The position numbers and the translations under genes were made by a program. A model generated the notes under the pieces. That model was not told the origin of the DNA. It searched no databases and saw only the letters and a program-made list of their open reading frames with translations. 30,848 nucleotides of DNA, taken from assembly GCA_035536935.1 (NCBI GenBank), contig DATLNC010000075.1:1-30848 (forward strand), written 5' to 3'. This DNA comes from DATMER01 sp035536935. GTDB lineage: Bacteria > Acidobacteriota > Thermoanaerobaculia > Multivoradales > UBA5704. Below, in pieces: positions 14,901-26,900 of this stretch; position 1 is the stretch's first letter, and each line of letters opens with the position of its first letter.

Positions 14901-17900
14901 GGCATCGCCGAGGCGGAGCAGCGTGGTGCGCACCAGCGGACCCCGTTCCAGGGAGAAGGGAGTGCGGGCCTCCTCGGCGACCCGCAGCCGGGACTCCACG
15001 GCACGCTCCTCCGGCTCCAGCCCGCTCAGGTCGCAGAGGGGCAACCCGGCCGGACCCGGCTCGTGGACGAGCTGGTACGGGCGGCCATCCACGGCGGTGA
15101 AGGTGGTGCGCAGAGCTTCGTGACGGCGCACGATCTCGTGCAGGGCCGCTTCGAGAGCGCCAGTATCGAGGGGTCCCTCGAGGCGCAAGGCCAGGGGTAT
15201 GTTGTAGGTGGCCCTTCCTGGCTCGAGCCGGTCGAGGAACCAGAGACGCTGCTGAGAGAACGAGACCGCCAGCGCTCCCTCCCGCGGTCTCTCTCTTGAT
15301 AGGGGCTCGATGCGCGGCGGACCCCCTGCCGGGCCCTTCCGCCGAAGGTCCTCGACCCGGCGGGCCAGCGCGGAGAGGGTCGGGCTCTCGAAGACGGCGC
15401 GCAGGGGCAGCTCCACCCGCAGCTCCTCGCGCACCCGCGACACCACCTGGGTGCCGAGCAGCGAGTGCCCGCCCAGCTCGAAGAAGCTGTCCTCGGCGCC
15501 CACGCGCTCCACCCGCTCCTCCCGCTCAACCCCCTCGATACCGAGCACCTCGGACCAGATGGCGGCGAGCAGCTCCTCGGTCGCGTTGCGCGGGGCCACG
15601 TACTCCGCTCTGGCCTCGGCCTCCGGCTCGGGCAGGGCCTTGCGGTCCACCTTGCCGTTCGGGTTGAGCGGCAGGGCGGGGAGGACCATGAAGGTCGAAG
15701 GGATCATATATTCCGGCAGGCGGGCGCGCAGGAAGGCGCGCAGCTCGTCCGAGGAGCCTTCATCCGCCACTAGCCAAGCCACGAGCCGGGGACTTCCTCC
15801 ATCATCGCGCAGGCCGGCGACCGCCTGCCGCACGCGGTCGTGGGTGCACAGAGCGGCCTCGATCTCTCCCAGCTCGATGCGGAAGCCGCGGAGCTTGACC
15901 TGGAAGTCGATCCGGCCCAGGAACTCGATGCGGCCTTCCTCCCGCCAGCGCACGAGATCGCCCGTGCGGTACATCCGCGCTCCCGGCTCGTCCGCGAACG
16001 GATCGGGCACGAAGCGCTCCGCGGTGAGGTGCGGCGCGTCGAGGTAGCCTCGAGCCAGCCCGCCGCCGCCGATGCACAGCTCTCCCGGCACTCCGAGCGG
16101 CGCGAGCCCGGCCCCGCGGTCGAGCACGTAGAGACGCGTGTTCGCGATCGCGCCTCCCACCGCCACGTCGTTCCCCGTCACCTGCCGGGTGGCGGACCAG
16201 ATGGTAGTCTCGGTGGGGCCGTACATGTTCCAGAGCGAGTCGACCCGCGGCAACAGCCGCACGGCCAGGTCCGCAGGGAGGGCCTCGCCGCCGCACAGGG
16301 CCTTCAGGCGGCGGTCGCCCTCCCAGCCGGCGTCGAGCAGCATGCGCCAGGTGGCCGGCGTGGCCTGCAGCACGGTAGCCTCCGGCAGAAGCCGCCGCAG
16401 GCGGAGACCGTCCGCCGCGTCCTCGCGCGAGGCGATCTCGACCCGGGCTCCCACGATCAGCGGCAGCAGCAGCTCCAGCCCGGCGATGTCGAACGACAGC
16501 GTGGTCACCGCGAGCATCACGTCGCTCTCGCAAAGCCCTGGCTCGCGGCTCATGGAGAGCAGGAAGCTCACCAGCGCCCGCTGCGTCACCTGCACACCCT
16601 TGGGCCGGCCCGTGGAGCCCGAGGTGAAGATGACATAGGCGAGATCCCCGGCCACGGGCTGGATCCCGGCTTCGGGAAGCTCGCCGATCTCCGTCAACAC
16701 CACCCGGGGCCGGGCGGCCTCCAGGATCAGCGCCAGCCGCTCCCGCGGATGCGAGGGATCGAGCGGCACGTAGGCGCCTCCGCTCTTGAGTACGGCTAGG
16801 ACGGCGACCACCATGCCGGGAGTCCGCTCCAGGGCGATGCCGACGAGCGATTCGGGTCCGACCCCCTGCGAGCGCAGCCGGGCCGCGAGCCGGTCCGAGC
16901 GCTTGTCGAGCTCGGCATAGGTCAGGTGCTCCGCGCCCTGCGTGACAGCCGGTGCTTCGGGAGCGCGCCGGACCTGCCGCTGGAAGAGCGAGATCACGGT
17001 GTTGTCCTCCGACAGCGCCGGCAGCTCCAGCCGCAGTCCGTCCCCGGCTTCGAGGAGCTGTCGGCGCTCGGCCTCGCCGAGGAACGCGAGCTCCGAGACC
17101 CGGGCCTCGGGCTCCGCGGATGCGGCCGAGAGCAGGGCTTGCAGGTGCGTCGCCAGTCGGTGTGCCGTGGTCTCCTCGAAGAGATCCGCGTCGTACTCCA
17201 GGACACCTTCGAGGTCGCCGTCGCCCTCGACCAGTGCGAGCGTGAGGTCGAACCGGGCCGCGCCGCTCGACACCCGGATCGGCTCCAGGGTGATCCCCGG
17301 CAGCTCCATGGCGCCTTGGGGTGCGTTCTGGAGCACGAACATGACCTGGAAGAGAGGCGAGCGCGACAAGTCGCGCTCCGCGTGCAGCTCTTCGACCAGC
17401 CGCTCGAAAGGGAGGTCCTGGTGCGCGTAGGCGTCAAGAGTGACGCTCCGCAGCCGTCCCAGCAGCTCGCGCAACGAGGGCCGGCCGTCGAAGTACGTCC
17501 GCAGCGCCAGCGTGTTGACGAAGCAGCCGATCAGCGGCTCGACCTCCTTGCGGTTCCGGCCTGCCACCGGCGTGCCCACCAGGAAGTCCTCCTGTCCGCT
17601 GTAGCGGTGGAGCAGCGTGGCGAAGCCGCCCAGGAGAGCCATGAAGAATGTCGCGCCCTCGCTGAGTGCCAGAGCGCGAACCGGCTCGGCCAGCGCGGCC
17701 GGAAGCGAGATGGGCAGGATGCGGCCGTGGTGCCTCTGCACTGGCAGGCGCGGGTGGTCGGCCGGCAGATCGAGGACCATCGAAGCCCCGGCCAGCGCGC
17801 CGCGCCAGTGGGCCAGCTCCTGCTCCAGGACCTCGCCGGCGAGCCAGCCGCGCTGCCAGACCGCGAAGTCTGCGTACTGCAACGGCAGGTCCGGCAGGGG

Positions 17901-20900
17901 CGAAGGCCGGCCTTCCGCGAACGCCGCGTAGAGCGCCGCCACCTCGTTGACCAGCACGCCGCTGGACCAGCCGTCGCTGACGATGTGATGGATCGTGGCG
18001 AGCAGGGCGTGCTCGGCCGCGGACAGCCGAATCGTCCTGACGCGCAGCAGCGGCGGCCGGCGGAGGTCGAACGGCCGGCCCGCCTCCTCGTGCGCGAGAC
18101 GCTCGAGCTCGGGCTGCCGCGCCGGCTCCGGAAGGCCGGAGAGGTCGATCAACGGCATTTCCAGCTCCGCCTCGCCGGAGATGACCTGCACCGGCCTGCC
18201 CTCGGCCTCCTCGAAGCCGGTGCGCAGCGCCTCGTGCCGCCGGGCGATTTCGCGGAAGGTGGCTGCGAGCGCTTCGGGCTGCAGAGCGCCGCGGAGCTGC
18301 ATCGCGAACGGGATGTTATAGACAGCGGCGCCTGGCTGCAGGCGGTCGAGGAACCAGATCCGCTCTTGGGAGAAGGAGAGGGGCGCTTTCGTGGCTCCGG
18401 CGGAGAGCGGAGCGTCCTGGACCTCCTGGAACGAGCCGAAGACGCCCACGGCGCCGATCCGCGCGGCCAACCCCGCGAGCGTAGGAGCTTCGAACACCTC
18501 GCGCAGGGGCAGCTCGACACCGAAGGTCTCGCGCACCCGTGACACCAGGCGCATGGCCATGAGCGAGTGGCCGCCCAGGTGGAAGAAGTGGTCCTCGGCC
18601 CCGACGCGCTCCGCCCCGAGCAACTCGCTCCAGATCCCGACGAGCCGCTCTTCGAGGAGCGTGCGTGGCATGACGAAAGCCGCGGTCTCGCGCTCGGGCT
18701 CGATGCGCGCCAGGGCCTTGCGGTCCACCTTGCCGTTCGGGGAGAGCGGCATGGAGCGGAGGAAGACGAAGGCCGACGGCACCATCGCCTCGGGCAGGCT
18801 TGCCTGCAGGTGCTCGCGCAGCCCGGCAGCACCTTCTGGGAGCGGCGGCACGAGGTAGGCGACGAGCGCGCGGTCCGCACCCTGACCGTGCGTGAGCACC
18901 ACGGCCTCGCGTACCTCTGGGTGGCGGCACAGGGTGGACTCGATCTCGCCCAGCTCGATGCGGACGCCGCGGATCTTGACTTGATGGTCGATGCGGCCGA
19001 GGTACTCGACCTCGCCGTTGGTCAGCCAGCGCGCCAGGTCGCCGGTGCGGTAGAAGCGCGCGCCCCTTAAGCCGAAAACTTCGCCGAACGGATCGGGAGT
19101 GAAGCGGTCGGCCGTGAGGTCGGGGCGATTCAGGTAGCCGCGGCCCACCTGCACGCCGCCGATGCAGAGCTCGCCCGCGACGCCGACCGGCACCTCCTGG
19201 CCCGAGGAGTCGAGGAGGTGGATGCGGGTATTGGCGACCGGCCGGCCGATCGGCACCCGCGCCTCGCCGGGCCGGCAGGCGTGGTAGGTCACGTCGACCG
19301 CCGCCTCGGTCGGGCCATAGAGGTTGTGCAGCTCGACACCACCCAGCCGGGACAGGAAGCGGCTGGCCAGGTCGGCGGGCAGCGCCTCGCCGCTCGCCAT
19401 CACCCGCCGCAGGTTCGCGCAGCGCTCCAGTCCATCCTGCTCTGCGAAGACCTGGAGCATCGAGGGCACGAAGTGGAGGGTCGTGATCCCCTCTCGCACG
19501 ATCGTGTCCACGAGGTAGGCCGGATCCTGGTGGCCGTCCGGACGGGCGATGATCAGGCGCGCGCCGGTGATCAGCGGCCAGAAAAACTCCCACACCGACA
19601 CGTCGAAGCTGAAGGGAGTCTTCTGGAGCACCCGGTCATGGGGCGTCAGGCCGTACTCCTGCTGCATCCAGAGCAGGCGGTTGACGATGCCGCGGTGGGA
19701 GTTGACCGCACCCTTGGGACGGCCGGTCGAGCCCGAGGTGAAGATCGCGTAAGCCGCGTGACCCGGTTTGACCTGGACGGGCTCCGCCGGCGGAACCGTC
19801 GCCGGGATCTCCTGATCCAGCAGGACCACCCAGGCGCCGTGCTCCGGCAGGCGGTCGAGCAGGTGGCTCTGCGTCAGCAGCACGGGCACGCCCGCGTCTT
19901 CGATCATGCCGGCGAGCCGCTCGGCCGGGTATCCGGGGTCGATCGGCACATAGGCGCCGCCCGCCTGCAGGATGCCGAGGAGCCCCACGATCATCTCCAG
20001 CGAGCGCTCGGCCGCGATCCCTACCAGCACCTCGGGCCCCACGCCCAGCGACCGCAGGTGCGCGGCGAGGCGCCCGGCTTCGCGGTGGAGCCCGGCGTAG
20101 GTGAGCCGTTCCCCCTCGAAGACGACCGCAACGGCATCGGGTGTGCGCTCCGCCTGCGCGGCCAGCAGCTCTTGAAGGCACGCATCGGGATACTCGACCG
20201 CGGTGTCGTTCCAGAGCAGGAGCTGCCGTCGCTCGTTCTCGGAGAGCAGGTTCAGGCCAGAGAGGCTCCGGTGGGGGTCCTCGACCACGCCGGCGAGCAG
20301 GTTCTCGAAGTGGACGAGGAGGCGGCGGACCGTGGCCTCGTCGTAGAGGTCGGTCGCGTACTCCAGCGTGCCGACAAGGCCTTCAGCGGTTCCGTCGAGA
20401 GTCAGCGTCAGGTCGACCTTGGCCGTGCGGTTCGCCACTTCCAGCAACCCGAGGGTGAGCCCCGGTGCCCGCAGCTCTCCCGGAGGGGCGTTCTGCAGCA
20501 CCAGCATGACCTGGAAGAGCGGGTTGTGGGCCAGGCTGCGCGGGATGGCGAGCGCATCAACGAGCACCTCGAACGGGAGATCCTGGTGAGCGTAGGCGCC
20601 GAGCGACGCGGCGCGGACGCGGTCCAGCACGTCGAGGAAGCTCTCCTCTCCCCGGTAGCGCAGCCTGAAGACGAGGGTGTTGACGAACAGGCCGATCAGC
20701 CCCTCGACCTCCACCCGGTTGCGGTTCGCGATCGGCGAGCCCACGAGCACGTCGTTCGACCCCGACTCGCGGTGGAGCAGAGCCTGGAAGGTCGCCAGGA
20801 GGACCATGAACGGCGTGGCGCCCCCGCGCCGGGCGAGCTTGCGGACCGAGCCCATGACCGTGGCCGGCAGGTCCAAGGTGATTACATCGCCGCGGTAGGA

Positions 20901-23900
20901 CTGCACCGCCGGCCGCGGCCGGTCGGTGGGGACCTCAACCAGCGCGGGAGCCTGGGCGAGCTCACGCCGCCAATAGCCGAGGTGCTCCTCCAGCAGCGGA
21001 CCCGTCAGCCAGTCCCGCTGCCAGGCTGCGAACTCGGCGTATTGGATCGGCAGCTCGGGAAGCGGCGACGGCAGCCCGCTGAGGAAGGACTCGTAGAGGA
21101 CGGTCGTCTCCTGGACGAGCACCCCCATGGACCATCCGTCGCTCACGATGTGGTGGACGACGACGACCAGCGTGTGATTGCCAGGCCCCTGGCGCAGCAG
21201 GTGGATGCGTAGCAGTGGACCACGGATCAGGTCGAACGGGCGTGCGACCTCGGCGGCGGTCCGGCGGTCCGTCTCCTCTTTGCGGCGGCGCTCAGGCAGG
21301 CCGGAGAGGTCCACGACCGGCAGGGAAATGGGCGTGGCCGGGGACACTCTCTGCCTCGGCTCTCCCTGGACCTCGGTGAATGTCGTCCGGAGAGGGCCGT
21401 GCCGGCGGACGATTTCGTCGAAGCTGCGCCGCAGCGCCCTGACGTCGAGCCGGCCGGTGAGCCGCAGCACCGCGGTGATGTTGTAGGCCGAGCTGCCGGG
21501 CTGCAGCCGGTCGAGGAACCAGAGCCGCTCCTGGGCGAAGGAGAGCGGCGCCTCGATTACGCCGGGGAGGAGCGGAGCCTCCTCCACGACGACCTCGGGG
21601 GAGCCCGCCTCGAAGCGCGCGGCATCGATCCGAGCCGCAAAGGCCGCCACGGTCGGGGCTTCGAAGAGCGCGTTCAGCGGCAGCTCGACCCCGAAGGCCT
21701 CGCGCACCCGGGAGACCACCCGCGTGCCCATCAGCGAGTGGCCGCCCAGGTCGAAGAAGCTGTCGTTCTCGCCCACGTGCTCCACCCCGAGCAGGCCGGC
21801 CCAGATGGCGGCGAGCCTCTCTTCGGTGGAGGTGCGCGGCGCGGTCCACGGCCCGGCGACGCGCTCGGGCTCGATCCGCGACAGCACCTTGCGGTCGGCC
21901 TTGCCGTTGGGCGAGAGCGGCATGGTCTCCAGGAACACGTAGGCCGCCGGCACCATGGCTTCCGGCAGGCGGCCGCGAAGGTGTTCGCGCAACCCGGCGA
22001 AACCTTCCGGGATCGGGGGAACGACGAACGCGGTCAGGTAGCGGTCCACTCCCTCTCCCTGGACCACCACGACGGCTTCGCGGACGGAGGGATGGCGGGC
22101 CAGGGCCTCCTCGATCTCTCCCAACTCCATACGGACGCCGCGGATCTTTACTTGATGGTCGAGACGGCCGAGGTACTCGATCTCGCCGTCCGGAAGGAAC
22201 CGGGCCAGGTCGCCGGTGCGGTAGAGCCGCGAGCCGCTCTGGTCGAAAAAATCGCCGAACGGATCGGGAACGAAGCGGTCCGCAGTGAGGTCCGGGCGGC
22301 CCAGGTAGCCGCGGCCCACCTGCACGCCGCCGATGCAGAGCTCGCCAGAGGCGCCGACCGGCACCTCGTGCCAGCCGGCGTCGACGAGATGGATGCGGGT
22401 ATTGGCGATCGGCCGACCTATCGGCACCCGCGGCTCGCCTCGCCGGCAGGAGTGGAAGGTAACGTCCACCGCCGCCTCGGTAGGGCCATAGAGGTTGTGC
22501 AGCTTCACGCCGAGCGTGCCCAGGCGAGAGAAGAAGCGGTCCGCCAGCGGCGCCGGCAGGGCCTCTCCGCTGGCGATCACCCGCCGCAGGCACGACAGGC
22601 GCTCCAGCCCCTTCTCCTCCAGGAACACCTGGAGCATCGAGGGAACGAAGTGCAGGGTGGTGATTCCCTCGCGCTCGATGGTGTCGACCAGGTAGGCCGG
22701 ATCCTGGTGGCCGCCCGGGCGGGCCACGATAAGGCGCGCTCCGGTGATCAGCGGCCAGAAGAGCTCCCACACCGACACGTCGAAGCTGAACGGGGTCTTC
22801 TGGAGCACCCGGTCCTCGGACGAGAGGCGGTACTCCTGTTGCATCCAGAGCAGGCGGTTGACGATGCCGCGGTGCTCATTGACCGCGCCCTTGGGGCGGC
22901 CGGTCGAGCCCGAGGTGAAGATCGCATAGGCCGCTTGTCTTGGATCCAAACGGCTCGGTTCCCTACGGATCGGCGCCAGCGCTCCTGCCTCGGGGACCTC
23001 CCCGTCCAGCAGCACTACCCAGGCACCGTGTTCCGGCAGCCTTTCGAGCAGGTGGCTTTGCGTAAGCAGCACCGGCACGGCGGCATCCTCAAGCATGCCG
23101 GCGAGGCGGGCGGCCGGATAGTCGGGGTCGAGCGGCACGTAGGCGCCGCCCGCCTTCAAGATGGCGAGGAGCCCCACGACCAGCCCGAGAGAGCGCTCCG
23201 CGGCGATACCCACCAGCACCTCGGGGCCGACCCCGAGACTGCGGAGATACGCGGCGAGGCGTCCCGCCGCCTGGTCGAGCTCGCGGTAGGTGAGCTGATG
23301 CCCCTCGAAGACGACGGCCACAGTCTCAGGCGTGCGCGCCGCCTGCTCGGTGATCAGCTCGTGGAGACAGGCTTCCGTCCTGAAATCGACCGAGGTGTCG
23401 TTCCAGACGAGGAGCTGCTGCCTGTCGGCGGCCGAGAGCTCGGGCCGGATCGGCGGCGGCGGCGCCGCGGGAGCGGCGGCCTGGACCACCTCCGCGAGTT
23501 GGGAGAGCTGCGGCGTCTCGAATAGCTGGCGCACGGGCAGCTCGACTCCGAAGCTCGCGCGGAGATGCGAGACGAGCTGCGTAGCGAGCAGCGAGTGCCC
23601 GCCCAGGTCGAAGAAGTTGTCCCCGGCTCCAACCCGCTCGACGCGGAGCAGGCTGGACCAGAGGGCGGCGATCTGCTCCTCGGTCGGGTTGCGGGGTGCG
23701 ACGTAGTCCTCCTGGGCCACGGCCTCCGGCTCGGGCAGCGCCCTGCGGTCCACCTTGCCATTGGTATTGAGCGGCAGGGTGGGAAGGGCCATGAAGGCCG
23801 ACGGAACCATGTACTCGGGCAGCCGGGCGTTCAGGAAGCCGCGCAGCTCGTCGGCGGAAGCCTCGTCTGCTACGACCCAGGCGACCAACCGGCTGCCGCG

Positions 23901-26900
23901 CAAGCCGACGACCGCCTGCTGGACGCTTTCATGGGCGGACAGCGCGGCCTCGATCTCTCCGGGCTCGATACGGAAGCCGCGCAGCTTGACCTGGAAGTCG
24001 ATTCTCCCCAGGAGCTCGATCCGGCCTCCACCCCGCCAGCGCGCGAGGTCGCCCGTGCGGTACATCCGGGCGCCCGGCTCCTCCGTTAACGGATCCGGCA
24101 CGAAGCGCTCCGCGGTGAGATCCGGCGCGTCGAGGTAGCTGCGGGCCAAGCCGAGGCCGGCGATGCACAGCTCTCCCGGCACCCCGAGTGGCACGGGCTC
24201 GGCTTGGCGGTCGAGCACGTACAGCCGCGTGTTGGCGATGGCCCTTCCCACCGCGACGTCATCCTCCGTCACTCGCCGGGCGGCGGACCAGATGGTGGTC
24301 TCGGTGGGACCATACATGTTCCAAAGCGAGCCGACCCGGGGCAGCAGCCGCGCGGCCAGATCCGGTGTCAGCGCCTCGCCGCCGCAGAGAGCCTTCAGCC
24401 GGTCGGCTCCCTCCCACCCGGCGTCGAGCAGCATGCGCCACGTGGCCGGAGTGGCCTGGAGGACCGTCGCACCCGAGGTTTCGAGGAGCCGCCGCAGCCG
24501 CAGCCCGTCCGCGGCGTCCTCGCGCGAGGCCAGCTCGATCCGGGCTCCCACGACCAGCGGCAGCAGCAGCTCCAGCACGGCGATGTCGAACGTCAACGTG
24601 GTGACCGCGAGCAACGTGTCGCTCCCGGTCAACCCCGGCTCGCGGCTCATCGAGAGCAGCAGGCTCACCAGCGCTGTCTGCGGCACCTGCACGCCCTTGG
24701 GCCTGCCCGTCGAGCCGGAGGTGAAGATCACGTAGGCGAGATCCCCGGCGCGCGCCGATCCGTCGGTTACCTCCAGCCCCGCTTCGGTGATGACCGCATG
24801 AGGCCGGGCCGTCTCCAGGACCATGGCCTGCCGCTCCCGGGGGTGGGACGGATCGACAGATACCCAGGCGCCGCCGCTCTTGAGCACCGCCAGGACAGCC
24901 ACGACCATCTCCGGCGTCCGCTCCAGGGCGATGCCTACGATGTTTCCCTTTTCAAACCGTGCCGCGAGCCGGTCCGAGCGCTCGTCGAGCTCGGCATAGG
25001 TCAGCCGCTCCGTGCCCTGCGAAACGGCCGTGGCCTCGGGCACGCGCTGGACCTGGCGCCGGAAGAGAGAGACGACGGTCTCCTCGGCCAGCTCCAGTCG
25101 CGGACCGGTGCCGGTCTCCAGGAGCTGCCGGCGCTCAGTCTCTCCAAGGAGCGCGACCGCGGAGACTCGCGCCTCCGGCTCGGCGGCCGCGCCAGCGAGC
25201 AGGGCCTCGAAGTGGGCGAGGAACCTGCGGACAGTCGAGTCGTCGTATAGATCGGTCGCGTACTCGACCGAGCCGGCGAAGCCATCGCCGGCCTCCACGA
25301 GGGAGAGAGTCAGGTCGAACTTGGCCGTAGTGCTCGGCCATTCGGCCGGAGCGAGCGCGAGGCCCGACGCGCGCAGCTCTCCGTCAGGCGGGTTCAGGAG
25401 CGCCAGCATGACCTGGAAGAGCGGGTTGTGGGCGAGGCTGCGCTCGACCCCCAGATCCTGGACCAGCAGCTCGAAAGGAAGATCCTGGTGCTCCTGGCCG
25501 GCGACCGTGGTGGCGCGCACGCGCTCCAGGATCGCGAGGAAGCTCTCTTCTCCCGAGAGGCGCAGCCGGAAGACCAGGATATTGACGAACAAGCCGATCA
25601 GCCCTTCGATCTCCATCCGGTTGCGGTTGGCGACCGGCGAGCCGACGAGCAGGTCCTCCGACCCCGACCAGCGGTGGAGGAGGGTCTGAAAAGCTGCGAG
25701 GAGCACCATGAACCGGGTGGCGCCGGCCTTCCGAGCGAGGGAGTGGACCGCGGCCGCGGCCTCGTCCGCCAGGGGGAAGGCGAGGGTGGCTCCGCGGTAG
25801 GACTCGACCGCCGGCCGGGGTCGGTCGGCAGGGAGCTGAAGCAGCGGGGGAGCGCCGGCCAGCTCGCGGCGCCAGTAGTCGAGCTGCTCGTCGAGAGCTG
25901 GCCCGGAGAGCCAGCTCCGCTGCCAGACGGCAAAGTCGGCATACTGGACTGGCAGCTCGGGCAACGGCGACGCCAACCCTTGGAGGAACGCCTCGTAAAG
26001 GGCGGTGACCTCGCGCACGAGGAGGCCGATGGACCAGCCGTCGCTCGCGATGTGATGGATGTTGGCGATCAGGGTGTGGTCGCGGTCGCCGTGGCGGAGC
26101 AGGAGGAGCCGAAACACCGGCCCGTGGGCCAGGTCGAACGGGCGGCCGACCTCCTGGGCGATCCGCAGGGTGGTTTCCTGATCGGGAAGGTTGGATAGGT
26201 CCATCACCGGCAGGGGGACAGGCGAGGGCGGTTTGACCACCTGCATCGGCCCGTCCGCTCCATCGACGAAGACGGTACGCAGCGCACCGTGACGGCGCAC
26301 GACCTCGATGAAGCTGCGCCGGAGGGCGCCGAGGTCGAGGTCGCCGGTGAGGCGCAGGACCGCGGGGATGTTGTAGGCGGAGCTGCCCGGCTGCAGACGG
26401 TCGAGGAACCAGAGCCGCTCCTGAGCGAAGGAGAGCGGGGCGGTCTTGGCGCCGGTCGGTGCGAGCAAGGGGGCCGAGGGCCGCGGCTTCTCTTCTCGGA
26501 GCCGGACGGCGAGGCCGGCGACGGTCGGGGCGTCGAACAGGGCGTCGAGCGGCAGCTTGACCTCGAAGGCCCGGTTCAGGCGCGACAGGAGCTGGGTACC
26601 GAGGAGCGAGTGGCCGCCCAGCGCGAAGAAGTCGTCGTCGATGCCGATCTCGTCCACGCCGAGGAGGTCCTGCCAGAGCGCGGCGATCTCCCGCTCGGCG
26701 GGATCCCGCGGCGCGACGAACGCGGTCTGGAGGCGGGGCCGCGCGTGGCGCGCGCGAGTCGCGGGCCGCGGATGCGGAGCCTCGCGGCTGGCGATGAGCG
26801 CCTGGGCCAGCTCCTGCAGCCGCTTTGCCGCGGCGATGGGATCGTCCTCCAATCTCTCGCTGAGGCTCCGCAGCTCCTCGGCGATGGACCCGGCGGCGCG

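Noticed and set aside
12930..15299. Long plus-strand frame (789 codons), with similar ones at 26289-29174, 21399-23525 and 8922-10418
   Set aside because: All lie antisense to the NRPS/PKS, whose domain motifs are unmistakable. Their proteins are low-complexity Arg/Gly/Glu-rich, as expected for shadow frames in GC-rich DNA.
15640..25080. Repeats in the megasynthase as a CRISPR or mobile element
   Set aside because: The repeated stretches are homologous adenylation domains in coding frame, with no short regular spacing, inverted ends or transposase.
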